Of a stretch of DNA of 64,000 bases, positions 43,762-51,246 are shown piece by piece. The stretch is from Chitinolyticbacter albus (GTDB taxonomy: Bacteria; Pseudomonadota; Gammaproteobacteria; Burkholderiales; Chitinibacteraceae), in contig NZ_JANBVF010000021.1 in assembly GCF_024437655.1 (NCBI RefSeq), forward strand, positions 35,408-99,407, written 5' to 3'. Position numbers and translations under genes: made by a program. The notes beneath the pieces were generated by a model. It was not told the DNA's origin. It worked only from the letters and a program-made list of their open reading frames with translations, and searched no databases. How positions within the stretch are numbered: the first letter of the stretch is position 1; the number at the start of each line of letters is the position of its first letter.

Positions 43762-45162
43762 ATGTCCGCCGCCGCAATAGGCAATCTTGCCGTCTTTCTC
43801 GGCTTGCTCTACTGGCTGTTCACGATGCAGGGCAAGCATGTCAGCTTCAACAAGCGCGTGTTCTGCGGCCTAGGCCTCGGCGTCGCGTACGGTGCGACGC
43901 TGCAATGGCTGTACGGCGCCGATTCGACACCCGTCGCGCAAACGCTCGATTGGCTCAACGTGGTCGGATCAGGCTATGTGAAGCTGCTGCAGATGATCGT
44001 CATTCCGCTGATCATGGTGTCGATCGTCTCCGCGATCATCAAGTTCAAGGACGCGGGCTCGGTCGGCAAGATCAGCGCACTGACGATAGGCGTGCTGATC
44101 TTCACCACGATGATCGCGGCCGCGGTGGGCATCCTGGTGTCCAATGCCTTCGACCTGACCGCAGTGGGCCTGACCGCGGGCACGGCCGAGGCTGCGCAGG
44201 GCGGGGTCATGCAGACCAAGCTGCAGGACATGGGGCAATTGTCGATCGCCAAGATGCTGCTCGACTTCATCCCGGCCAACCCCTTCCTCGACATGACCGG
44301 AGGCCGCAAGACGTCGACGATCGCCGTGGTGATATTCTCGGCGTTCATCGGCATCGCCGCAGCCGGCATCGCGAGCAAGAAGCCGCAAGTCTTCGCCGAC
44401 TTTGAACGTCTGGTCGCCGTTGCGCACGCCATCGTCATGCGCATCGTCACGCTGGTGCTGCGGCTGACGCCGTATGGCGTGCTTGCGCTGATGGGCAAGG
44501 TCGTTGCCGGGTCGAACTGGGCCGATGTCGTCAACCTCGGCAGCTTCGTCGTCGCCTCGTACTGTGCACTGGCGATCATGTTCGGCGTGCATCTGCTGCT
44601 CGTCTCGCTGACTGGGCTCAACCCGCTGCGCTTCGTGAAGAAGATCCTGCCGGTACTGGCGTTCTCGTTCACGTCGCGCTCCAGCGCCGGCGCGATTCCG
44701 CTCAATGTGCAAACGCAAACGCGTGCACTGGGCACGCCCGAAGGCATCGCCAACTTCGCCGCTTCGTTCGGCGCGACGATAGGCCAGAACGGCTGTGCCG
44801 GCATTTACCCGGCAATGCTCGCGGTGATGATCGCGCCTACGGTCGGCGTCAACCCGATGGACCTGTCCTTCATCATCCCGCTGATCGGCATCATCACCAT
44901 CAGCTCGTTCGGTGTTGCCGGCGTGGGTGGTGGCGCAACCTTCGCCGCGCTGATCGTGCTGTCGGCGCTCAACTTCCCGGTCGCACTCGCCGGCCTCCTG
45001 ATTTCGATCGAACCGCTGATCGACATGGGTCGCACCGCACTCAACGTGTCGGGCGCGATCACCGCCGGCTCCGTGACGAGCCGCATGCTCGGCCAGACCG
45101 ACATGACGGTGTTCGACGGCGATGAAGCCATTGCGCTTGAGACCGAAGAAGCGATGGCGTAG
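43762..45162 (+). CDS. L-cystine sodium symporter (TcyP-like, DAACS family)
   Basis: A 466-residue inner-membrane symporter with about nine hydrophobic segments. The N-terminus (LAVFLGLLYWLFTMQGKHVSFNKRVFCGLGLG) and the FSFTSRSSAGAIPLNVQTQTR hairpin region match the TcyP/YdjN cystine branch of the dicarboxylate/amino acid:cation symporters, as does the NGCAGIYPAMLAVM segment. GGAAGGAG lies before the ATG at 43762. It would import cystine for the adjacent desulfidase and disulfide reductase. Confidence 0.9.
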   Translation: MSAAAIGNLAVFLGLLYWLFTMQGKHVSFNKRVFCGLGLGVAYGATLQWLYGADSTPVAQTLDWLNVVGSGYVKLLQMIVIPLIMVSIVSAIIKFKDAGSVGKISALTIGVLIFTTMIAAAVGILVSNAFDLTAVGLTAGTAEAAQGGVMQTKLQDMGQLSIAKMLLDFIPANPFLDMTGGRKTSTIAVVIFSAFIGIAAAGIASKKPQVFADFERLVAVAHAIVMRIVTLVLRLTPYGVLALMGKVVAGSNWADVVNLGSFVVASYCALAIMFGVHLLLVSLTGLNPLRFVKKILPVLAFSFTSRSSAGAIPLNVQTQTRALGTPEGIANFAASFGATIGQNGCAGIYPAMLAVMIAPTVGVNPMDLSFIIPLIGIITISSFGVAGVGGGATFAALIVLSALNFPVALAGLLISIEPLIDMGRTALNVSGAITAGSVTSRMLGQTDMTVFDGDEAIALETEEAMA

Positions 45163-45178
45163 ACGACTTCTGGCAACA

Positions 45179-45204
45179 GGGCGCGACATTCGTCGCGCCC
45201 TTTT
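45179..45204 (+). terminator. hairpin terminator or attenuator inside the cystine operon
   Basis: GGGCGCGAC / GTCGCGCCC stem followed by TTTT, between the symporter and the flavoprotein gene. It could lower expression of the last gene relative to the first three. Confidence 0.75.
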
Positions 45205-45219
45205 CGAACAGGAAACCCC

Positions 45220-46569
45220 ATGAAGATCATCATCATAGGCGGCGAAGCGGCGGGAATGAGCGCTGCGGCGAAAGCGCGCCGCGTCGACCGCGATGCCGAA
45301 ATCATCGTTTACGAAGCGTCCACGATCATTTCGTTTGGCGCTTGCGGGCTGCCTTACTACGTCGGCGACGAGTTTGACGACGCGCAGCGGATGACCGAGT
45401 TCACGCCGGAGGACTTTGCCAAGCGTGGCATCACAGTCAAAACGCAGCACCGGGTCGTCGCGCTCGACGCCACGAACAAGACCGTGACCGTCGAAGACGG
45501 CCAGGGCCAGCGCTTCACCGACCCCTATGACCGGCTGATGATCGCAACTGGCGCCAGCGCCGCGACGCCGCCATGGCCCGGTCGCGATCTTGCCGGCGTG
45601 CACAAGCTGCGTGTGCTCGACGATGGCGTGCGCCTCAAGGCCGCGATCAAGGACGCCACGCGCGCCGTCGTGGTCGGCTCGGGCTTTATCGGCCTCGAAA
45701 TCGCCGAAGCGCTCGTTCATCAAGGCCTGCAAGTGACGCTGATCGAGCGAGCGAGCCGGGTGATCGGCGAGGCGTTCGACGCCGAAATCGGTGAGGTCAT
45801 CGCGGCCGAGCTCGCCGCACACGGCGTCAAGCTCGTCACTGGCGAGGCGGTCGAGGCATTCGAAGGCACGCCTGGCGCGACGAGCCGGGTCGGCGCGGTG
45901 ATCACGCAAAGGGACCGCTACGCCACCGATCTCGTCGTCTCGGCAGTCGGCGTCAGGCCGAACACCGATTTCCTGCGCGCATCGGGAATTTCGCTGCTGG
46001 AAAACGGCGCGATCATCACCGACGAGTACGGGCGCACGTCGCTGCCCGACGTGTACGCCGCCGGAGATTGCGCGAGCGTCGTTCACCGGCTGACTGGAAA
46101 ACCGTTCTACTCGCCACTGGCGACCGTCGCCAATAAGCTCGGCCGCATGATCGGTGAAAACATCGCCAGCGAAAGCGGCGCGCTAAGCGAATTTCCGGGC
46201 ATGCTCGGCAGCGCCGCGGTCAGGGTGTTCGGCGTCGAGGCAGGTCGCGTGGGCCTGAGCGTCGACGAGGCAATCGCGGCGGGCTTCGCCACACAGAGCG
46301 TCGTTATCGACGACCAGTGCCACACCAGCTATGTCGCCGGCCAATCGCCGCTGCGCATCAAGCTCGTTTATGAGTCGGGGAGTTGCCGGCTGCTCGGCGG
46401 GCAGATCGTCGGCCGCAAGGGGGCGGTACACCGCGTCGACGCGCTCGCCGTCGCGATCAGCGCCGGCCTCTCCACGCGCGATCTCGGGTGGATCGACTTT
46501 GCCTACGCGCCGCCCTTCTCACGCACCTGGGACGCGCTCAACGTCGCCGGCAACGTCGCCAAAAGTTGA
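45220..46569 (+). CDS. FAD-dependent CoA-disulfide-reductase-like oxidoreductase
   Basis: A 449-residue flavoprotein of the pyridine nucleotide-disulfide oxidoreductase class with a single redox cysteine. FAD motif IIGGEAAGMSAAAKARR at the N-terminus; Cys42 in SFGACGLPYYVGDEF is at the CoA-disulfide reductase position. The NAD(P)H-binding loop is VVGSGFIGLEIAEAL, and DVYAAGDCASV closes the FAD site. In this operon it may reduce a cysteine-derived disulfide or persulfide; NADH oxidase activity is the alternative for the family. Confidence 0.88.
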   Translation: MKIIIIGGEAAGMSAAAKARRVDRDAEIIVYEASTIISFGACGLPYYVGDEFDDAQRMTEFTPEDFAKRGITVKTQHRVVALDATNKTVTVEDGQGQRFTDPYDRLMIATGASAATPPWPGRDLAGVHKLRVLDDGVRLKAAIKDATRAVVVGSGFIGLEIAEALVHQGLQVTLIERASRVIGEAFDAEIGEVIAAELAAHGVKLVTGEAVEAFEGTPGATSRVGAVITQRDRYATDLVVSAVGVRPNTDFLRASGISLLENGAIITDEYGRTSLPDVYAAGDCASVVHRLTGKPFYSPLATVANKLGRMIGENIASESGALSEFPGMLGSAAVRVFGVEAGRVGLSVDEAIAAGFATQSVVIDDQCHTSYVAGQSPLRIKLVYESGSCRLLGGQIVGRKGAVHRVDALAVAISAGLSTRDLGWIDFAYAPPFSRTWDALNVAGNVAKS

Positions 46570-46893
46570 TGCGCTAGCCGGCCAGGGGCACCTTGGCCGG
46601 ATCGACGTAGGTCACCATGCCGAGCACCGGCAGTGCCGCCGGCCCCCGTCGGCGCGGTGACCGCAATCGTGTGGCCGAAGCAAACGGTGATCGCCCCGGC
46701 GATTTCGACGGACCCGCCGACCGGAATCATGTCGCCCCTCTTGCGGGGCCGCAGATCGTGTACCCCAGCGCACCGCGCAGGTATTTGAAATGCCGCGTCA
46801 CGGGCATTGCGACATATATTGGAAAGCATCCTCGTAGTCGAAACCGAGGCCCGCCAAATCCGGGGCATTCCCGAGGCCTTTCCGATGGTGAAT
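46570..46893. other. gene-free stretch, possible remnant on the minus strand
   Basis: No intact gene is seen. On the minus strand a short coding-like segment (GDMIPVGGSVEIAGAITV...) is broken by a frameshift before MVTYVDPAKVPLAG and a stop near 46574, so a decayed gene end is possible but its family is not recognised. Confidence 0.35.
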
Positions 46894-47403
46894 TTATTCG
46901 AGTGGCGATTCCGCACTCTCGCAAGAAACATGCCAGAAAGTCCTTAAATTTAAGCGACCGCGTGACTCCTTGATGCATATTGCGTCGCCCACATCATGGT
47001 GCCTGTAAACCTCTGTGGAGACGGGAATGCGTTCATGCTTTCCGTACAAGTTCACAAAAAAACTTTTCCCTTTTCTGGAATGCTTTTCTTCTATTTTGAC
47101 AGTATGAATTTTATACGTCTCGAAATTGCGCCCATTGGCAAAGGCGACGATGGCGGCGCTAATCATCAAAGCAGCCGCAAGGCATCCAGGAAAGTTCGTC
47201 TTGCCACACAAAAACCAAAGCAGGGCGCTGACAGGCACCATGACCATCAATACTATTGAAGTGAACTGCCCATTCCACCGGGCCGAGGTAAGAAAAATAC
47301 TGGCAACCAACGCAATAAGCCCAATGACCAAGGCACCATTCAAAACCCTATTGCGTCTGGTGAGCGCGGAGACCGGGATGGAGACTTCGTAAAAAGGGAG
47401 CAT
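46894..47403 (-). CDS. small inner-membrane protein, unknown function
   Basis: A 169-residue protein with three predicted membrane helices in the first half (VLNGALVIGLIALVASIFL; SIVLMVMVPVSALLWFLC; CLAAALMISAAIVAFA) and a soluble basic C-terminal half (TVKIEEKHSRKGKSFFVNLYG). The base composition is lower in GC than its neighbours. Its 3' end is duplicated in inverted orientation at 47465-47565 with an internal deletion. No family is recognised. Confidence 0.7.
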   Translation of the reverse strand: MLPFYEVSIPVSALTRRNRVLNGALVIGLIALVASIFLTSARWNGQFTSIVLMVMVPVSALLWFLCGKTNFPGCLAAALMISAAIVAFANGRNFETYKIHTVKIEEKHSRKGKSFFVNLYGKHERIPVSTEVYRHHDVGDAICIKESRGRLNLRTFWHVSCESAESPLE

Positions 47404-47464
47404 GGTTGCTTCTGGGTGAGATCTTTAAGTTTGCAAGGCTGAAAATTGCGCGGTTTTTATATTT

Positions 47465-47565
47465 ACTGTCAAAATAGAAGAAAAGCATTCCAGAAAAGGG
47501 ATAAATTTTTTTGTGAACTCTGGTGTGTTTCTTGCGAGAGTGCGGAATCGCCGCTCGAATAAAAA
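47465..47565 (+). repeat. inverted, internally deleted copy of the 3' end of the 46894-47403 gene
   Basis: Read on the plus strand, actgtcaaaatagaagaaaa and the following bases repeat the coding strand of the membrane-protein gene (complement of about 47050-47105), then jump about 115 bp to repeat its last 45 bp (ttcttgcgagagtgcggaat and on). The junction shifts the frame. The surrounding 47404-47938 region (535 bp) holds no other gene that I can support. Confidence 0.85.
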
Positions 47566-47938
47566 AAAACGCCAGCTTGCTGAGCCTCCCCCGAAAACCG
47601 GCCATGGACGCATACGCGCCGCCCTCGCAATGCTTTCTGTCATCTGCCCAGTGCAAGCATCAACTGGATGCGTTGCCGCGCCTCGGCGAACCGGGACCAT
47701 GGCCATCGTGGCCGCCTGTCCTGGAGCTCACACGAACGCATGGCGCCCTGATCGTCAGCGAAATCAGATAGTCAGGTTGATGCAGCTTACTCATCGTGCT
47801 AGGACCAAGCAATGCGGCGGTCCGCCGCATAGAGGGGCGCACCGCTTTCAGCGTTTGGCTATGCGTTGGTCCTCGCAGCAGGCGTGGGAAGGCTTGACTC
47901 AATCGAATTCGGCGGTTTTTCTGGTATGGAGGCTACAC

Positions 47939-50260
47939 ATGACGCAGACGCGCAGGTTATGGCTGGGTTTGTCGGTACTGTTGGTGATTTCGTTCGCCGT
48001 TTTGCTGTGGGCAGGCAGCGAGATCTTCCGCGTGGCGCCGCCAGTACCTGAGCGAGTCATCACCGACCAGAAAACCGTCGTCTATACCCGAGCCGACATC
48101 GAGCGGGGCCGCCAGGTATGGCAATCGATCGGCGGAATGCAGTTGGGCTCGATCTGGGGGCATGGCGGTTACGTCGCGCCTGATTGGAGTGCCGACTGGC
48201 TGCATCGAGAATCGATGGAGATGCTCGATCAGTGGGCGCGAAGCGATGGGGCAGACGGTTATGCAAAGCTCGATCCGGAAGCCCAGGCCCGGCTTCGAGG
48301 GCGCCTGCAGGCGCAAATGCGCCGTAACACTTATGACGCAAGCACCGGAACGATCACGCTGACCGAAGAACGCGCGAGCGCCATTGCCAGCGTGGCGGCG
48401 CACTACGTCAGCCTGTTCGGCAACGATCCGGCCACGGCTACGCTGCGCGAGGCCTACGCGATGCGCAATGATACTGTCGCGACGCTGGAGCACCGGCAGA
48501 AGCTCACCGCGTTCATCTGGTGGACCGCTTGGGCCGCGGCAACCGAGCGACCCGACGCAAGCGCTAACACGCCCGCGGCGAGCCCGCCGGACATGCCGGC
48601 AAACCGTGTGACGTATACCAATAATTGGCCGAGCGAACCCCTGATCGGCAATTCCCCACCGCCCTCGTTGTGGGTGTGGTCCGCCTTTAGCGTCACGTTC
48701 TTGCTGGCCGGCATTGCCGCGCTGGGCTGGCACCATGCGGTCACGCATGACCGGGAAGAAGTGCAGCAGGCCTTGCCACAAACCGATCCATTTGCCGCCT
48801 TGCAGGTCACCCCCTCGATGCGGGCAACGGCAAAGTACTTCTGGATCGTGCTGGCGCTTTTTCTGGTTCAGATACTGCTCGGGGCCATCACGGCTCACTA
48901 CCAGGTTGAAGGGCAGCAAGCGTACGGCTTTGCCATCTCGCAATACCTGCCCTATTCGATCACCCGAACGTGGCATACCCAGCTCGCGGTGCTATGGATC
49001 GCGGTGGCTTGGCTGGGCACCGGCCTCTACATCGCACCGGCTTTGTCCGGCCATGAGCCGGCATTCCAGCGCCTGGGCGTTAACGTGCTGTTTGGCTGCC
49101 TGTTGATCATCGTCGTGGGCTCCTTTGCCGGCCAGTGGCTCGCGGTCATGCAGAAGCTGGGGCTAGAGCACAATTTCTGGTTTGGCCACCAGGGCTGGGA
49201 ATACGCCGACATGGGGCGCTTCTGGCAATGGTTCCTCTTTGCGGGCCTGCTGATCTGGCTCTGCCTCGTCGGGCGCGCACTCTGGCCCGTGCTGAGCGGG
49301 CCAGCCACCGACACGAAATCGATCGTCGGTCTGATGTTCCTCTCCACGGTTGCGATCGGTTTGTTCTTCGGCTCCGCGCTGATGTGGAACGAACACACGC
49401 ATATTTCGGAAGTCGAGTACTGGCGCTGGTGGCTCGTGCACCTGTGGGTCGAGGGCTTCTTCGAGGTGTTCGCCACGGCGGTCATGGCGCTGATCTTCAC
49501 GCGGCTGGGCCTGGTCCACGCGCGCTCGGCAACCATTGCGGTGCTGTTCGCCACGATCATCTTCATGTCCGGTGGCGTGTTGGGTACGCTGCACCACCTT
49601 TACTTCATCGGCACGCCCACGGCGGTCGTCGCGCTTGGCGCGAGCTTCAGTGCACTGGAAGTGGTGCCCTTGGCGTACATCGGTTTCGAGGCCTATCAGA
49701 CCTGGAAATATGGGCGTGCCACGCCGTGGATGGCACGGTACCGCTGGCCCATCCTGTTCTTCGTCGCGGTTTCGTTCTGGAACCTCGTCGGCGCAGGACT
49801 GTTTGGCTTCCTGATCAACCCACCGCTCTCGCTCTACTACATGCAGGGCCTGAACCTCACGCCGCTGCATGGCCACACCGCCCTGTTTGGCGTCTACGGC
49901 ATGCTGGGCATTGCGCTCGTGCTGTTCTGTCTGCGTGGTCTGAAAGGCCAGATGTACTGGGATGTGGGCGCACTGAAGTTCTCCTTCTGGGCGCTCAACA
50001 TCGGTTTGGTGCTGATGGCGCTGCCCACGCTGCTGCCGCTAGGCACCTTGCAACTGCTTGCCGCCATCGAGCACGGCTACGCCTACGCACGCTCGGCAGA
50101 GTTCATGCAACGACCCATCATCGACCTGCTGATCTGGATGCGCGTACCTGGCGACGTCATCTTCAGTTTCGGTGCGCTGGCATTGGCGTGGTTCGTATGC
50201 CGGCTGTGGATTGCACCGCGCCCGGAATCGGCCGAGCTGGAAAAAACCGAGGAGACGTGA
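47939..50260 (+). CDS. norB: quinol-dependent nitric oxide reductase (qNor)
   Basis: A 773-residue single-subunit nitric oxide reductase that reduces two NO to N2O using quinol in the inner membrane. The N-terminal extension (about 1-220) has the cytochrome-c-like fold with RGRQVWQSIGGMQLGSIWGHG but no CxxCH heme motif, which marks the quinol type. About 13-14 helices follow with the heme/FeB histidines in RTWHTQLAVLWIA, VHLWVEGFFEVFA (His and catalytic Glu), TLHHLYF and LHGHTALFG. GGAGG precedes ATG 47939; the longer open frame upstream crosses the inverted repeat and is not used. Confidence 0.95.
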   Translation: MTQTRRLWLGLSVLLVISFAVLLWAGSEIFRVAPPVPERVITDQKTVVYTRADIERGRQVWQSIGGMQLGSIWGHGGYVAPDWSADWLHRESMEMLDQWARSDGADGYAKLDPEAQARLRGRLQAQMRRNTYDASTGTITLTEERASAIASVAAHYVSLFGNDPATATLREAYAMRNDTVATLEHRQKLTAFIWWTAWAAATERPDASANTPAASPPDMPANRVTYTNNWPSEPLIGNSPPPSLWVWSAFSVTFLLAGIAALGWHHAVTHDREEVQQALPQTDPFAALQVTPSMRATAKYFWIVLALFLVQILLGAITAHYQVEGQQAYGFAISQYLPYSITRTWHTQLAVLWIAVAWLGTGLYIAPALSGHEPAFQRLGVNVLFGCLLIIVVGSFAGQWLAVMQKLGLEHNFWFGHQGWEYADMGRFWQWFLFAGLLIWLCLVGRALWPVLSGPATDTKSIVGLMFLSTVAIGLFFGSALMWNEHTHISEVEYWRWWLVHLWVEGFFEVFATAVMALIFTRLGLVHARSATIAVLFATIIFMSGGVLGTLHHLYFIGTPTAVVALGASFSALEVVPLAYIGFEAYQTWKYGRATPWMARYRWPILFFVAVSFWNLVGAGLFGFLINPPLSLYYMQGLNLTPLHGHTALFGVYGMLGIALVLFCLRGLKGQMYWDVGALKFSFWALNIGLVLMALPTLLPLGTLQLLAAIEHGYAYARSAEFMQRPIIDLLIWMRVPGDVIFSFGALALAWFVCRLWIAPRPESAELEKTEET

Positions 50261-50264
50261 AAAC

Positions 50265-50666
50265 GTGATCGAGTTCTACCCGCAGATAAAGTGGGTGCAT
50301 GTTGCAGCAGTCATAGTCAGTGGGCTTCTATTTCTGCTGCGCAGCATCTTGATGCACACAGGACGCCAACGCATCGCGCTGGCTGGGCCGCTGCGCTACC
50401 TGAGCTGGACGATCGACACGGTGCTGCTCACTGCCGCATTTATGTTGTTGTCGATACTGCCCGGTGCCTTCTTTGCAAATGGCTGGTTGGTGGTCAAGCT
50501 CATTCTGGTCGTCGTTTATATCTGCCTGGCGACCCTCGCACTTCGCTCGCCATCCGTGGTTCGGAGAAGGTGGGCATTTGTGGCCGCGTTCGCGGTGTTC
50601 CTGTACATCATCAGCATCGCGCGCGCCCACCACCCGCTAGGCGTGTTCATGCCCTGGTTGCTTTGA
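50265..50666 (+). CDS. SirB2-family membrane protein
   Basis: A 133-residue protein with four hydrophobic helices (VHVAAVIVSGLLFLLRSIL; TVLLTAAFMLLSILPG; VVKLILVVVYICLATLAL; FVAAFAVFLYIISIARA), matching the SirB2 pattern beginning YPQIKWVHVAAV. The role of SirB2 is poorly known; it often sits next to respiratory or NO-detoxification genes, as it does here behind qNor. The GTG at 50265 follows GAGGAG by 10 nt. Confidence 0.82.
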   Translation: MIEFYPQIKWVHVAAVIVSGLLFLLRSILMHTGRQRIALAGPLRYLSWTIDTVLLTAAFMLLSILPGAFFANGWLVVKLILVVVYICLATLALRSPSVVRRRWAFVAAFAVFLYIISIARAHHPLGVFMPWLL

Positions 50667-50681
50667 GCCATGCAGCCAACA

Positions 50682-50712
50682 GCAAGTAGCCCCGCAATGC
50701 GGGGCTACTTGC
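50682..50712 (+). terminator. hairpin terminator after the qNor operon
   Basis: GCAAGTAGCCCCGC / GCGGGGCTACTTGC, a long perfect stem. The T tract is weak, so it may also be a repeat element. Confidence 0.7.
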
Positions 50713-50775
50713 GTGGCTTATCCCGCGCCCATCACCCCTCCCCCATGCCAGGCGCAGGCGCAGGTGGTCGCACGG

Positions 50776-51122
50776 TCAAACGGATGCGGCACTGGCGCGT
50801 CTTCGGGGCCAGACAAATACACGCGAAATCGTGGGGCGCGTTGCGCTGTTGCTCAAGCCGGGAGCATCGATCGACGCACATTACCCGCAAAAGCAGCCCC
50901 ACCCTGTGGCCACGCCGCTGGGCGAGGCGCTACAGAGCAAGAATCCCGATTGCGCGCGCGCTGCTAGCCGCTGGCGCCAAGCCTGACGCGCTGATGTATC
51001 CGGAATCCTTTGCCAAGTTCGACCCTAGCGTGAAGGGCAAGACCGTGCGCCAGCAAGCCAGGCAGGGCCTGCAGGAATATCCGAACCTCTACAGCAAGGC
51101 TGTCGTCGATCAGGTCAAATGA
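50776..51122 (+). pseudogene. ankyrin-repeat protein gene remnant with frameshift
   Basis: Two frames together spell an ankyrin repeat. In the first, LLLKPGASIDAHYPQKQ leads into PLGEALQSKNPDCAR. After a one-base shift at about 50955, in a gcgcgcgcgc run, the second continues as ALLAAGAKPDALMYPESFAKF to a stop at 51122. No good start is found upstream. A sequencing error in the GC run is the alternative to a real mutation, but the N-terminal part also looks incomplete. Confidence 0.65.
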
Positions 51123-51141
51123 TCCAGCCGCCCGGTCGGAG

Positions 51142-51180
51142 CGCAAAGCGGCCCGCCACCCGGCGGGCCGTTTGCTTGTT
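51142..51180 (+). terminator. terminator between convergent genes
   Basis: CAAAGCGGCCCGCC / GGCGGGCCGTTTG stem followed by a T-rich stretch, between the ankyrin remnant and the IgaA-like gene. Confidence 0.75.
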
Positions 51181-51246
51181 GCGACATAACAGCATTATGG
51201 AGCCCCATGCACCTGGGCCAGAGCCGGCCCCGGTCCAGCGCTTCGC

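Noticed and set aside
43969..46086. 705-codon minus-strand open frame opposite the cystine symporter and flavoprotein genes
   Set aside because: Its translation is His/Arg/Asp-rich without domains and it overlaps two well-supported genes.
46503..46931. 142-codon minus-strand open frame downstream of the flavoprotein gene
   Set aside because: It overlaps the ends of two better genes, mixes unrelated compositions, and has no binding site; at most a decayed fragment is present.
47513..47938. N-terminal extension of qNor to 47513
   Set aside because: The extension crosses the inverted repeat, is low in coding quality, and a GGAGG site directly precedes ATG 47939, which starts at the family's usual membrane helix.
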